Shown piece after piece: positions 33,729 to 42,949 of a stretch of DNA of 64,000 nt. The DNA is from Paenibacillus taichungensis (GTDB taxonomy: Bacteria > Bacillota > Bacilli > Paenibacillales > Paenibacillaceae). The notes under the pieces are model-generated. The model was not told the DNA's origin and did not search any database. It saw nothing but the letters and a program-made list of their open reading frames with translations. The stretch lies in assembly GCF_013359905.1 (NCBI RefSeq), contig NZ_JABMCC010000118.1, positions 124,001-188,000 of the forward strand, given 5' to 3'. Position numbers and translations under genes: made by a program. Positions within the stretch are counted from its first letter, which is position 1. Each line of letters begins with the position of its first letter.

Positions 33729-34157
33729 TTAAGATTCTGTATTGCTCATGACATCCTGAATACTTTTGAGATCACGCAGTCGAGTCTCATCCTGGCGGAA
33801 ATATTCAACCAAAGATTCGATGCAGGTAATGGAATCCCAGCTCAAATGGTGTTCTATCCCTTCAACATCCTGGTAAATATTTTCTTCTTGAACACCTATC
33901 GTCGTCAAAAATTGTTCAAGCAGATGATGGCGCTCCATCAACCGTTTGCCCATCTTTTTACCTTTTGGCGTAAGCACCAGCCCGCGGTACTTCTCATAGA
34001 TCAGGTACTCGTCTTTGTCCAGCTTTTGGATCATCTTCGTCACCGATGAAGGATGTACTTCCAAACCTTCAGCTATATCAGACACACGAGCATAGCCCTT
34101 TTCATCAATTAATTTGTATATACGCTCCAAATAATCTTCCATACTGGGCGTTGGCAT
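33729..34157 (-). CDS. mntR: Manganese transport regulator MntR
   Basis: MntR is a DtxR-family repressor of Mn(II) uptake. The winged helix (GYARVSDIAEGLEVHPSSVTK, residues 21-41) and all six Mn ligands known from B. subtilis are in place: Asp8, Glu11, His77, Glu99, Glu102, His103. The ATG at 34157 has GAGGGAAG upstream and gives 142 aa, the same length as in B. subtilis. No Mn transporter is in the window. It sits where mntR sits in Bacillus, apart from two inserted genes. Confidence 0.96.
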   Translation of the reverse strand: MPTPSMEDYLERIYKLIDEKGYARVSDIAEGLEVHPSSVTKMIQKLDKDEYLIYEKYRGLVLTPKGKKMGKRLMERHHLLEQFLTTIGVQEENIYQDVEGIEHHLSWDSITCIESLVEYFRQDETRLRDLKSIQDVMSNTES

Positions 34158-34213
34158 CTGCTTCCCTCTCTTCTCTCTGACCTGCAATATTCTTGCCTGG
34201 TCACTATCTTATA

Positions 34214-34243
34214 ATGATACATGTTATCAATACGCATTGGCAA
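34214..34243 (-). promoter_or_regulatory. Candidate mntR promoter with overlapping palindrome
   Basis: The minus strand has TTGCCA (complement of 34238-34243), 18 bases, then TATCAT (complement of 34214-34219). The near-palindrome TGATACATGTTATCA (34215-34228 region) overlaps the -10 and could be an operator. Confidence 0.45.
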
Positions 34244-34387
34244 GTCCTGCACAATTCATTCACTATTTACAGTCCATAAAACACTTTTCGGGCTTGAATT
34301 CCTTCACCATTACGCAAGTATTGGCAAGGGTGACTTATCTCTAAACGAGGCAAACTAAGCAGGTTCCGTATTGAAAGGAGTGATTTC

Positions 34388-35458
34388 GTGAGTACAAGTG
34401 TAGCGCAGCCACCCGTTCGCAAAGCAAAAGGCACTAAACCCTTTATTCCCGATTTGGTGTATTTTGAACCCGGTGCGCTGGAATATGAAAAAGGTAAACG
34501 AATTATGGAATGGATTACCTCTAGAGATATCCCATATCAGATGACGACATCCCATAATCGAATTACCAATCTCCCTGGTGAAACGGAACAGGAAAAATAC
34601 CGAATGGCCAAGCGCACCCTTGTCGTCGGCGTGCGTAAAACACTCAAGTTTGACCAATCGAAGCCTTCGGCGGAATATGCCATTCCCATCTCCACAGGTT
34701 GTATGGGCCACTGTCATTATTGTTATCTTCAAACGACACTTGGGGCCAAACCCTATGTCCGTGTCTATGTAAACACCGAAGAAATCATTGAGGCTGCCAA
34801 GGGATACATTGAGGAACGTGCACCTGAACTTACCCGTTTTGAAGCAGCCTGTACATCTGATCCCGTAGGTCTGGAGCATATTACAGGAAATCTCGGTGAC
34901 CTAATTCGTTTTATGGCGGATGAGGAACACGGGCGACTTCGCTTTGTAACCAAATATCATCATGTTGATCCTTTATTAAACATCAAGCATAACGGACACA
35001 CTCGAATCCGTTTCAGTGTGAATTCGGATTATGTGATCAAAAATTTTGAGCCAGCCACCTCACGATTTGAAGAGCGAATTGAAGCCGCAGGCAAAATTGC
35101 TCATGCCGGATATCCGCTCGGATTCATTATTGCCCCAATTATGTGGTACGACGGGTGGGAAGAAGGATATAGCGAGCTTTTACAAAAACTTGCCGATACA
35201 CTTCCCGAAGAAGCAACCAAGGATCTAACTTTTGAGATGATCCAACACCGTTTTACCAAAACGGCAAAAGCCACCATTGAGAAGCGATACCCCAAAACCA
35301 AGCTGGAGATGGATATCGAAAAGCGGAAAATGAAATGGGGCCGCTGGGGCCAGTACAAATATGTGTATAAAGATGATCAGCAGGATGCCCTGCGTGAGTT
35401 TATTACTGAACGCATTTTTGAACATTTCCCACTGGCCAACATTGATTACTTCACTTAA
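34388..35458 (+). CDS. splB: Spore photoproduct lyase
   Basis: SplB is a radical SAM enzyme that directly reverses the spore photoproduct thymine dimer during germination. The cluster motif CMGHCHYC gives Cys105, Cys109 and Cys112, and the H-donor Cys155 in AACTSDPVG is present. The C-terminal GRWGQYKYVYK region is typical. It starts with GTG, with AAAGGAG 7 bases upstream. I did not find a clear sigma-G promoter. The gene is monocistronic and divergent from mntR. Confidence 0.97.
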   Translation: MSTSVAQPPVRKAKGTKPFIPDLVYFEPGALEYEKGKRIMEWITSRDIPYQMTTSHNRITNLPGETEQEKYRMAKRTLVVGVRKTLKFDQSKPSAEYAIPISTGCMGHCHYCYLQTTLGAKPYVRVYVNTEEIIEAAKGYIEERAPELTRFEAACTSDPVGLEHITGNLGDLIRFMADEEHGRLRFVTKYHHVDPLLNIKHNGHTRIRFSVNSDYVIKNFEPATSRFEERIEAAGKIAHAGYPLGFIIAPIMWYDGWEEGYSELLQKLADTLPEEATKDLTFEMIQHRFTKTAKATIEKRYPKTKLEMDIEKRKMKWGRWGQYKYVYKDDQQDALREFITERIFEHFPLANIDYFT

Positions 35459-35499
35459 GCGTAGAGCTGATACCTAATATTAAAGAGCCATTGATTAAA

Positions 35500-35551
35500 A
35501 AAGCAGGTTACATGAGCCCAGAATCATTCTGGTTTCCATGTAGCCTGCTTT
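35500..35551. terminator. Long hairpin terminator between splB and ccdA
   Basis: Fifteen-base arms (35500-35514 with 35537-35551) with one G-T pair enclose an inner CCAGAAT/ATTCTGG stem. A- and T-rich flanks suit termination of both convergent genes. Confidence 0.85.
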
Positions 35552-35606
35552 GTTCTTATTTAAAATAACCCTTGAGTAAAATAATAAAAAGCGTCGTTAC
35601 TCTGTG

Positions 35607-36320
35607 CTAGATAATCATCCAGTCTGGTGTAATTTGCTGTAGCCAAATCGTAATTTTCGTCATCTGATCCGTAAACAACAACACTCCGAGGAACAACATT
35701 AATGCCCCTCCAGCTTTCATCATGATATTGGAATAACGCAAGATCCAGCGTGTAGAACCGATGAAAAAGGCCAAAATGAAGAACGGTAACGCAAATCCAG
35801 CTGTGTAACCCGTAATTAAAGCCAACCACGTTGTTGGTTCGCTCGCAGCCATCGCGATGATAGCAGTCAATATCGGCCCAATACAAGGCGACCATCCTGC
35901 CGAGAAACCAATGCCAAAAATAAATGAGCCTAAGTACCCCGCTGGTTTCCATTTCATATCCATTTTGCGCTCTTTCATCAGAAACTGAGGTTTGAACAAA
36001 CCAAGCAAAAATAAACCCATTAACATGATTAAGATTGCGGATAATTGACGAATGAGATCTCGGTTATCATTGAAAAATTGGCCAAACAATCCGGCTCCCA
36101 GTCCGAGCGAATAAAACACAGCTGAGAAGCCCAAAATAAACGCCAGCGTATGAGTCAATGTCTTGAAGCGAACTTCACGCTGATTGCGCTCATCCTTCAA
36201 CCGTTGTACCGTCATCCCCGTAATGTAGGAAAGATACGATGGATACAGCGGTAGACAGCATGGCGATATAAACGAAGCTAATCCTGCTACAAAAGCCAGC
36301 CACACATTAACATCAGGCAT
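35607..36320 (-). CDS. ccdA: Cytochrome c biogenesis protein CcdA
   Basis: CcdA passes reducing power across the membrane for cytochrome c maturation and spore-cortex thiol chemistry. The two redox cysteines lie in SPCCLPLYPSYLSY (helix 1) and GWSPCIGPIL (helix 4), with six membrane helices in total. The length of 237 aa is typical. GGGAG precedes the ATG. It follows znuB by 48 bases and could share its transcript. Confidence 0.94.
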   Translation of the reverse strand: MPDVNVWLAFVAGLASFISPCCLPLYPSYLSYITGMTVQRLKDERNQREVRFKTLTHTLAFILGFSAVFYSLGLGAGLFGQFFNDNRDLIRQLSAILIMLMGLFLLGLFKPQFLMKERKMDMKWKPAGYLGSFIFGIGFSAGWSPCIGPILTAIIAMAASEPTTWLALITGYTAGFALPFFILAFFIGSTRWILRYSNIMMKAGGALMLFLGVLLFTDQMTKITIWLQQITPDWMII

Positions 36321-36368
36321 GAAGCGGATATCTCCCTTCCCTGGGGGCTCACTTGCTCTCGTTCAGAC

Positions 36369-37172
36369 TCAGGCTCGGAACCCTTTTTTTCCAATCATCG
36401 TTAGAATCAGCATCATGATAAGCAAAAGTACAATTGTTGCTCCTGGTGCAAGGTTCCAGATCCCGGCCACAACCAGCCCAATGACCACGGCAATTTCGCC
36501 AATGACTACGGACAATATAATCGCCGATTTGAAACTTCGTGCCATCAGCAAGCTTACAGCTACCGGAATGGTCAGCAGTGCGGATACCAGCAATGCACCC
36601 ACGATTTTGATCGCCGTACTAATGACAAGGGCTGTCATCACGGTAATCAGCATGTTAAGCAATTTCACGGGTAATCCGGTTACCGCTGCGGCATCCTCTT
36701 CAAAGCTGAGCAGGAAAAACTCCTTATGTAACAGTGCTACAACGATGACCACGATCAACGTGACCACACCGACCAGCTTCAAATCTGTGGAGTCAAGTGT
36801 ATAAATACTGCCGAACAGGTAACTCATAACATCTGTATTATAACCTTTGCCCAGCGTGAAGAACAATGAAGCCAGCGCTACCCCACCGGACATGATAATC
36901 GCGATCGATAATTCGGCATAACTTTTGTACGCCTTGCGCAGTTTCTCGATCGCAAAGGATGCGAGCACGGCGAAAATAAGCCCCACCGCAATCGGATACA
37001 CTTCAATCAGGAATCCGAGTGCAACCCCGGCTATAGTCACATGAGACAGGGTATCCCCGATCATGGATAGACGCCGCAGCACCAGAAACAATCCGATCAA
37101 CGGTGCGGTGATGCCGATTAACAATCCCCCCGCAAGCGCCCGCTGAAAAAAATCACTCATTAAAATTTCCAA
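36369..37172 (-). CDS. znuB: Zinc ABC transporter permease
   Basis: The family is the ABC-3 metal permease. About eight membrane helices are visible, with the segments LIGLFLVLRRLSMIGDTLSH near the start and GALLVSALLTIPVAVSLLMA late. I use a TTG start at 37172 (MEILMSDFFQRAL), 11 bases after GAAGGAG; ATG 37160 is the alternative. The zinc assignment comes from the Zur box upstream of the operon. Confidence 0.92.
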   Translation of the reverse strand: MEILMSDFFQRALAGGLLIGITAPLIGLFLVLRRLSMIGDTLSHVTIAGVALGFLIEVYPIAVGLIFAVLASFAIEKLRKAYKSYAELSIAIIMSGGVALASLFFTLGKGYNTDVMSYLFGSIYTLDSTDLKLVGVVTLIVVIVVALLHKEFFLLSFEEDAAAVTGLPVKLLNMLITVMTALVISTAIKIVGALLVSALLTIPVAVSLLMARSFKSAIILSVVIGEIAVVIGLVVAGIWNLAPGATIVLLLIMMLILTMIGKKGFRA

Positions 37173-37222
37173 AACACACACGACTCCTTCGGCCTTGCTC
37201 TAATCTGGTTGCGTACTCGCGT

Positions 37223-37981
37223 CTAACGTACCTGGGTGGTGGTATGCTGCAAATTAGTCTCGGCGCAGTCTTCCACCTCATGGGAATGACGGACATGGAA
37301 ATGTATCTTTCCGTTTGTCACCGCTGCTTTGGAACCGAGATAACTCTCCATCCGGTCCATATCATGTGATACCATCAGGAATGTCATCCGGTGGTGTTCA
37401 TGCATATGGGTAATCAATTCGAAAAAACTGGCCTGGGATTCAGCGTCGATACCCACCGTCGGTTCATCCAGAATCAAGAGGTCAGGGTGATTAATAAGCG
37501 CCCGTGCCAAAAACACACGCTGTTGCTGTCCGCCTGACAGTTGTCCAATCCGTTTGTTGGCCAAATCCTCAATCCGCATCACCTGCATAGCATCTGTGCA
37601 CTGCTGCTGACATTTACGCGACATTCGGCGGAACATATTCTTATTGTTGTACAAGCCAGACATCACAACTTCCCTTACCGTCGCAGGAAACAATGGGTTA
37701 AACGCATTTTTTTGCGGAACATAACCAATCCGTTCCCAATCCTTAAATCGGCGGATCGACTGTCCGAATAGCTTGATATCTCCCTCGGCTGGAGGCAAAA
37801 GTCCAACCAACATCCGCAGCAATGTCGTTTTGCCCGCCCCGTTTGAACCGATAATTCCGACAAAATCCCTTTCCTGGACCATAAAATCGAGATTTTCAAT
37901 TACTCGCTGGTCACCGTAGGAAAATGATAGTTTCTCGATCTCTATGATTGGATCATGACACAATGGCATGATTTGCTGCAT
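37223..37981 (-). CDS. znuC: Zinc ABC transporter ATP-binding protein
   Basis: It has Walker A GSNGAGKTTLL, Q-loop YVPQKN, signature LSGGQQQR and Walker B LLILDEP, all in the expected order. The ATG at 37981 is preceded by AAGGGCGG; an in-frame ATG upstream overlaps this site and is rejected. The C-terminus is His-rich (HFHVRHSHE), which may sense or bind zinc. It lies between znuA and znuB in one operon. Confidence 0.95.
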   Translation of the reverse strand: MQQIMPLCHDPIIEIEKLSFSYGDQRVIENLDFMVQERDFVGIIGSNGAGKTTLLRMLVGLLPPAEGDIKLFGQSIRRFKDWERIGYVPQKNAFNPLFPATVREVVMSGLYNNKNMFRRMSRKCQQQCTDAMQVMRIEDLANKRIGQLSGGQQQRVFLARALINHPDLLILDEPTVGIDAESQASFFELITHMHEHHRMTFLMVSHDMDRMESYLGSKAAVTNGKIHFHVRHSHEVEDCAETNLQHTTTQVR

Positions 37982-38036
37982 GGCAAAGCCGCCCTTCATT
38001 ATATATAAGGATTGCAATCGAATCCTTCAGTCTATC

Positions 38037-39032
38037 TTATTTTAATGCGATCAGCAGATTTTGCAAATTTTTCTCCATCAGAGTGAAATAATCATCCCCG
38101 TTGGTAGCCTGTTCTTTGGTTAAACCTTCTACCGGATTCAGGACCATGGTCTCTACACCCGCTTCATTGGCAAGAGTTTTCGCCAGTTTGTCAGATACCA
38201 ACTCTTCGAAGAAAATGTATTTAATCCCTTCATCCTTCACCAACTTGGCCAACTTCACAATATCTTGTCCTGTAGGCTCCGCATCGGGAGAAAGTCCCAT
38301 AATGGCATGCTGGGTCAACCCATAGTCACGTGCAAGGTACCCGAAGGCTTGGTGTGATACGACAATTTCCTTGTTGGGTACTTTAGACAATTCATCCGTA
38401 AAGTGCTGATCCAGTGTTTCCAGCTTGGTCCGCAGCTCTTCGTAACGTTGTTCATATCCTTCTTTATGTGCAGGGTCTACTTCAACCAGGCTGTTTTTGA
38501 TATTTTCAGCCATTACCATTGCCGATTTTGGACTTACCCACGTATGAGGGTCCACATGATGGTCTGCGATATCCTCTGCGTTAGCTTCATCAGCATGTTC
38601 GTCGCTATGTTCATCCACCTGTTCTTCACCATGACCGTGTCCATCATCACCTTCAGCAGTCAATAGAGTAACCCCTTCACTTACTGCAACTGACTTCACC
38701 TTGGTATCGCTATTCAGTGACTTCAGGAAGTTGGGGACCCATCCTTCCAAACCTGCACCATTGTATAGAAACAACTCGGCTTTGGATGTATTCACAATAT
38801 CTTGGCTCTTCGGCGTCCAGTCATGTGGTTCAACACCTGTGGGCAGCAAATTAATGACATTTGCATCTTCCCCGCCAATAGTGGAAGTAAACGCATAGAC
38901 AGGATAGAAGCTCGTGATCACATTCACTTTGCCTTCCACCAGCTTGGCACTATCCGAATTATTCTGACCGCATGCCGACAATATGAGCAAACTAAGAACA
39001 AGCAGACCGCTGAGCAACAATTTCATATGCAT
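38037..39032 (-). CDS. znuA: Zinc-binding lipoprotein of ABC transporter
   Basis: ZnuA captures zinc at the cell surface. A lipobox LSACG follows an N-terminal hydrophobic segment. The cluster A-1 fold shows TGVEPHDWTP with a metal His, a His/Asp/Glu-rich loop (about residues 130-165, containing DGHGHGEE and DEHSDEHADE), DPHTWVSP and VSHQAFGYLARDYGL. The His-rich loop is typical of zinc rather than manganese proteins. The start is ATG 39032 (MHMKLLL); a longer frame upstream is less likely. Confidence 0.94.
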   Translation of the reverse strand: MHMKLLLSGLLVLSLLILSACGQNNSDSAKLVEGKVNVITSFYPVYAFTSTIGGEDANVINLLPTGVEPHDWTPKSQDIVNTSKAELFLYNGAGLEGWVPNFLKSLNSDTKVKSVAVSEGVTLLTAEGDDGHGHGEEQVDEHSDEHADEANAEDIADHHVDPHTWVSPKSAMVMAENIKNSLVEVDPAHKEGYEQRYEELRTKLETLDQHFTDELSKVPNKEIVVSHQAFGYLARDYGLTQHAIMGLSPDAEPTGQDIVKLAKLVKDEGIKYIFFEELVSDKLAKTLANEAGVETMVLNPVEGLTKEQATNGDDYFTLMEKNLQNLLIALK

Positions 39033-39117
39033 TCTTCTACCTGTCACTTGAGTCCGGTTTAACTGGTCTAGATTTCTTCCATTATAAAGTTTCACTAGTA
39101 TTCACTCCGCATCTCTT

Positions 39118-39136
39118 AATCGTAAACATTACTGAA
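39118..39136 (-). promoter_or_regulatory. Zur box of the znuACB operon
   Basis: AATCGTAAACATTACTGAA matches the Firmicute Zur operator (TCGTAAT-N-ATTACGA) at most positions. It lies just downstream of the -10, where a repressor would block transcription. Confidence 0.75.
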
Positions 39137-39139
39137 AGA

Positions 39140-39168
39140 ATTATAGGTAACCTGCTCGAACTTGTCAA
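39140..39168 (-). promoter_or_regulatory. Perfect consensus sigma-A promoter of znuACB
   Basis: On the minus strand TTGACA (complement of 39163-39168), exactly 17 bases, then TATAAT (complement of 39140-39145). This is a full consensus promoter, so expression must rely on repression by Zur. Confidence 0.9.
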
Positions 39169-39261
39169 GCCGCTTTGTCCTATCCATTCTTTCCTTGAGC
39201 ACGGAGTTCATAACAGTATATGCTTGTTTTCTTCCTATCAGATCCGATTTCACCCCAAAAT

Positions 39262-39290
39262 AAAAAGTGACCCGATTCTCATCGAGCCAC
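39262..39290 (-). terminator. metS terminator
   Basis: The stem GTGGCTCGAT / ATCGGGTCAC (two G-T pairs) with a GAGA tetraloop is followed by TTTTTATTTT on the minus strand. Confidence 0.8.
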
Positions 39291-39338
39291 CTTCTATTAC
39301 AACTATATAAATCAAAACCTTGTTGTACCCTCAAAGTA

Positions 39339-41369
39339 TTATTTTACTTGTGCACCATTAGGCATATTATCCGGTACCGTTGCCAGAGTAAGCTGGTCGC
39401 CATGAGATGCGGCCAGGATCATGCCCTGGGACAGTTCACCGCGCAATTTCACAGGCTTGAGGTTCGTCACACAGATGACTTTGCGTCCAACCATATCTTC
39501 AGGTGAATAAAACTTCGCAATTCCCGATACAACCTGACGTTGCTCATAGCCAAGATCCAGCTGCAACTTCAGCAATTTATCGGCTTTCTTGACCGGTTCA
39601 CAAGCAATTACTTGAGCGACACGCAGTTCCACTTTGGCGAAATCGTCAATACTGATCTCTTCTTTACCTTCTGGTGCTGTGACGGGTTGAGCGGCTTCAG
39701 AAGAGCCTCCAGCATCAGCTTGAGCTGCCTCAGGCTGCGCTTCAGCTTTTTTGCCTCCAGTCATCGCTTCAGCAATATAAGCAATCTCCTGCTCAGAGTC
39801 CAGACGTGGGAAGATCGGGTCACCCTTCTGCAATGCGTTGCCAGCTGGAATAACACCCCATTGCTTCGCTGTATCCCAAGCCGTCAGTTCACCTTCCTGA
39901 ATGCCAAGTTGTTCCCAAATTTTGCGCGGAGCACGTGTCAGGAACGGCTGCAAGAGGATAGAAGCAATCCGCAAGCTTTCAATCAGATGCGACATTACCG
40001 ATGCCAGTTCATTGCGTTTTGCTTCATCACGAGCCAGAGCCCAAGGCTGAGTCTCGTCAATGTATTTGTTACTGCGGCTAACAAACTGACTGATCGCTGT
40101 CAACGCTACGGAAAATTGCAAGTTTTCCATAGCCTGCTCCACTTTCTCCACAGCAGCAAGACCCGCTTCTTCAAGAGATGCATCAAATTCGGTCACACCA
40201 GAAGTAAACTCAGGCGCTTTGCCTTCGAAATATTTGTCCACCATGGCTACCGTACGGTTCAACAGGTTTCCAAGGTCATTGGCCAGGTCGGAGTTCACAC
40301 GTTCTACAAAGCTTTCTGGAGTAAATGTACCATCTGAACCAAATGGAACTTCACGCAGCAGGTAATAACGCAGTGCATCCAGACCATAACGGTCAATCAG
40401 AGTTACCGGATCAACGACATTGCCTTTTGATTTTGACATTTTGCCGTCTTTCATCAACAGCCAACCGTGAGCGAATACTTTCTTCGGTAAAGGTAGGTCC
40501 AATGCCATCAGCATAATCGGCCAGTAAATCGTATGGAAACGAACAATTTCTTTCCCTACCAGATGCACGTCCGCAGGCCAGAATTTGTTGTAAAGCGATT
40601 CGTCGGATGAACCATAGCCCAGAGCTGTAATGTAGTTGGACAACGCATCAATCCATACGTATACAACGTGTTTCGGATCGCCTTTAACTTTGACACCCCA
40701 TTCGAAAGTTGTCCGGGATACGGCCAAATCTTCCAAACCTGGCTTGATGAAGTTGTTGATCATTTCATTTTTGCGGGACTCCGGCTGAATAAAACCCGGA
40801 TTCTCTTCATAATATCTCAGCAAACGATCCGCATACTTGCTCATCCGGAAGAAGTAGGATTCTTCTTTTACCAGCTCAACCGGATGTCCGCTATCCGGAC
40901 TTTTGGCCGAGATAATTTCGCCTTTGTCATTCTTCTCCACATCAACCAGTTGGGTTTCCGTGTAATACGTCTCATCCGGGATACTGTACCAACCTTCGTA
41001 CTCACCCTTGTAGATATCCCCTTGTTTCAGCAAACGGTCAAAGATATCCTGTACCACTGTTTTGTGGCGCTCCTCCGTCGTACGAATGAAGTCGTCATTG
41101 GAAATATCCAGTTTGTTCCACAGTTCCTTGATGCCAACCACGATGTCGTCTACAAAAGCCTGCGGTGACTGTCCTTTCTCCTGTGCCTTGCGTTCAATCT
41201 TCTGTCCGTGTTCATCGGTTCCTGTTAAATAACGAACTTCATAGCCACGCAGACGTTTGTAACGAACCATAGCGTCACCCGCTACAGTCGTGTAGGCGTG
41301 CCCGATATGCAGTTTGTCACTCGGATAATAAATCGGTGTTGTCAGATAAAATGTTTTTTGATCAGCCAT
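39339..41369 (-). CDS. metS: Methionyl-tRNA synthetase
   Basis: A class I synthetase with HIGH-type motif HIGHAYT near the start and KMSKSKGN (residues about 300) as the KMSKS loop. The C-terminal region after about 560 is a tRNA-binding EMAP/tRBD domain (AKVELRVAQVIACEPV). I use ATG 41369 (MADQKTFYLTT), preceded by AAGGAGGAG; 13 further codons upstream lack support. The gene is controlled by the T-box leader upstream. Confidence 0.97.
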   Translation of the reverse strand: MADQKTFYLTTPIYYPSDKLHIGHAYTTVAGDAMVRYKRLRGYEVRYLTGTDEHGQKIERKAQEKGQSPQAFVDDIVVGIKELWNKLDISNDDFIRTTEERHKTVVQDIFDRLLKQGDIYKGEYEGWYSIPDETYYTETQLVDVEKNDKGEIISAKSPDSGHPVELVKEESYFFRMSKYADRLLRYYEENPGFIQPESRKNEMINNFIKPGLEDLAVSRTTFEWGVKVKGDPKHVVYVWIDALSNYITALGYGSSDESLYNKFWPADVHLVGKEIVRFHTIYWPIMLMALDLPLPKKVFAHGWLLMKDGKMSKSKGNVVDPVTLIDRYGLDALRYYLLREVPFGSDGTFTPESFVERVNSDLANDLGNLLNRTVAMVDKYFEGKAPEFTSGVTEFDASLEEAGLAAVEKVEQAMENLQFSVALTAISQFVSRSNKYIDETQPWALARDEAKRNELASVMSHLIESLRIASILLQPFLTRAPRKIWEQLGIQEGELTAWDTAKQWGVIPAGNALQKGDPIFPRLDSEQEIAYIAEAMTGGKKAEAQPEAAQADAGGSSEAAQPVTAPEGKEEISIDDFAKVELRVAQVIACEPVKKADKLLKLQLDLGYEQRQVVSGIAKFYSPEDMVGRKVICVTNLKPVKLRGELSQGMILAASHGDQLTLATVPDNMPNGAQVK

Positions 41370-41429
41370 AGATGAATTCTCCTCCTTCATATAGTCGTGC
41401 TTTTTCATTGCATTTGCCTAAAAAAGAAC

Positions 41430-41750
41430 ACAAAAAACTCCCGTCCCTGTATGGGACGAGAGTTGCTCTCACGTGTTACCACCCAAATTCCCCGTGCTTT
41501 TCACAAACCACAGGCTCTGCCGGTCCTTCGACCGCCCATTAACGCTGGATCACGCCTCGGCCTTACGACAGCCGTTCTAATCAACGTCTGCACGCTCGAA
41601 AGAGGTTCCTCCGGGACCATATTCCATCCTCCTCCCAGACCGGTTCTCAGCTCATCCGGCTCTCTGCACTGGGGGTGTGTCTGTACTTATCCCTTCACTG
41701 GAAATCATATAGAACTACTGAAAACCAAACTTTTGGATCAGATATACATA
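41430..41750 (-). promoter_or_regulatory. T-box leader of metS (tRNA-Met sensing riboswitch)
   Basis: The minus-strand leader has the T-box signature GGGTGGTAACACG (complement around 41471-41484). Its TGGT can pair with the ACCA end of uncharged tRNA-Met. Upstream lies a Stem I-like region with GAGAACCGG. A candidate ATG specifier lies at 41618-41620 (complement). A terminator (41432-41464: AACTCCCGTCCC with its complement) follows before metS. Low charged tRNA-Met should favour readthrough. Confidence 0.9.
41432..41464 (-). terminator. Regulated terminator of the metS T-box
   Basis: Twelve-base arms with one mismatch-type G-T pair and a 5-nt loop are followed by TTTTTTG on the minus strand. 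The left arm overlaps the T-box antiterminator, as expected. Confidence 0.85.
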
Positions 41751-41755
41751 CCAAA

Positions 41756-41785
41756 AATATACTGAAATACTGCCTCCTTTGTCAA
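41756..41785 (-). promoter_or_regulatory. Promoter of the metS T-box transcript
   Basis: On the minus strand TTGACA (complement of 41780-41785), 18 bases, then TATATT (complement of 41756-41761). Confidence 0.7.
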
Positions 41786-41837
41786 GTGGACAGCAATCTT
41801 GATTCAACTCAAACCGGTAAAATCGACCATTGGATTG

Positions 41838-42089
41838 TTAATCCGATACCATCACAGTCTTTTCAGCCTTGGGCGGCACCAGATCCACTCCGCCTGGATG
41901 AAATGGATGGCATTTCGCAATACGCTTTGCCGCAAGCAGTGATCCTTTGAACGCACCGTGCACCTCAATCGCCTCCATCGCGTAAGCCGAACAAGTAGGA
42001 TAGAAACGACATGTCGGCGGCTTCAAAGGAGAGATATAGCTACGATACACCCGAATGGGAGCCTGAACCAGTCTGCGGGATAACTTCAT
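41838..42089 (-). CDS. yidD: Membrane protein insertion efficiency factor YidD
   Basis: An 83-aa member of the YidD family (IRVYRSYISPLKPPTCRFYPTCSAYAMEAI region, residues about 12-41, then HPFHPGGVDLVP). YidD helps insertion of membrane proteins with YidC. It begins 2 bases after the zur stop and is probably co-expressed with it. That pairing is unusual compared with the common rpmH-rnpA location. Confidence 0.95.
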   Translation of the reverse strand: MKLSRRLVQAPIRVYRSYISPLKPPTCRFYPTCSAYAMEAIEVHGAFKGSLLAAKRIAKCHPFHPGGVDLVPPKAEKTVMVSD

Positions 42090-42091
42090 CG

Positions 42092-42556
42092 TCAGTGCTT
42101 CCCGTGAGTGTGCTGATGACCAGATGACACTTTGGCTGGCACATGTTCAGCACAGTCCTTACAGTACCCGAAAACTTCAAATTTATGATCGACAACCTGG
42201 AATTGCTCAGGCGCATCTGCAAGCTGCATTGGGCAAAAAACGATTGGATATGTCTTTTGGCATTTCAAACAAATCATATGGTGGTGATGGTGATCCTCGC
42301 TGCAATGTGCTCTGAACTTCACCCCATCTTCAAAGATGACCTGCTCCAGCACACCCAATTCTTGCATGACACGCAAATTCCGGTACACCGTGTCAAAACT
42401 CAGTCCGCTGTAAGTCTTACCCATATATTCATAGACGTCCTTGGGTGTCAAATACCCAGGGGATTCGGCAAATAACCGGGCCAGTGTCTTCCGCTGATCC
42501 GTAATGCGGAGCCCCTGCGAGGACATGGTAGTAATAATCTGTTCTGTCGACAGCAT
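42092..42556 (-). CDS. zur: Zinc uptake regulator Zur (Fur family)
   Basis: A 154-aa Fur-family repressor. The DNA-binding helix region is LTPKDVYEYMGKTYSGLSFDTVYR (residues about 36-59). A His run (EDHHHHHMICLKC) and two CxxC pairs (CLKC, CKDC) give the structural Zn site, and the C-terminus is His-rich. I call it Zur rather than Fur or PerR because a Zur box and the znu operon lie 3 kb downstream; the paralogue assignment remains inference. AGGAGG precedes the ATG. Confidence 0.85.
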   Translation of the reverse strand: MLSTEQIITTMSSQGLRITDQRKTLARLFAESPGYLTPKDVYEYMGKTYSGLSFDTVYRNLRVMQELGVLEQVIFEDGVKFRAHCSEDHHHHHMICLKCQKTYPIVFCPMQLADAPEQFQVVDHKFEVFGYCKDCAEHVPAKVSSGHQHTHGKH

Positions 42557-42729
42557 GATCTAAAGCACCTCCTGTCATTTGAGCATTCTGCATAACCCCC
42601 AAAGAGCGAGACTTCAATTCCAGCAATACTTAGATCGGAATGGTTTTATTCGTCTAGGTATTGTACCCGTTAGCCTGTGGAATCAAATTATGCAAATGCT
42701 GATACTTATGCTTGATTTATATACTACTA

Positions 42730-42758
42730 ATAATGCCTTAAATGAAGTTCATAGTCAA
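42730..42758 (-). promoter_or_regulatory. Candidate promoter for zur-yidD
   Basis: On the minus strand TTGACT (complement of 42753-42758), 17 bases, then CATTAT (complement of 42730-42735). A second weak -10 (TACAAT) lies nearer the gene at about 42660. Otherwise the 42557-42795 gap shows nothing clear. Confidence 0.4.
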
Positions 42759-42795
42759 CGAAAGCGCTTGGATACCGCTAATTACAAGCGTGACT

Positions 42796-42840
42796 AAAAA
42801 AGAGCTGCCCCCGGTCATTTGCATGACTTGGGGACAACTC
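42796..42840 (-). terminator. Terminator of the stalk/PKD protein gene
   Basis: A GAGTTGTCCCC...GTCAT hairpin with complementary ATGAC...GGGGCAGCTC is followed by TTTTTT on the minus strand, about 110 bases after the stop. Confidence 0.8.
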
Positions 42841-42949
42841 CTTCTTCTGACGGTTCAGATGATCAATCCTTCGGGCGACTTTGGGGGTGACAGGATAATA
42901 CCATATAACTTCACACCAAACCGTCCGTCCTAGGTAACAGGTGAAACAA

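Noticed and set aside
35560..35952. 130-codon minus frame overlapping ccdA
   Set aside because: Entirely inside or overlapping ccdA in another frame; ccdA has conserved cysteines and helices.
42759..42772. cre-like sequence (GAAAGCGCTT) upstream of zur
   Set aside because: Matches only the core of the CcpA site, and the flanks do not fit; the location relative to zur gives no clear logic.
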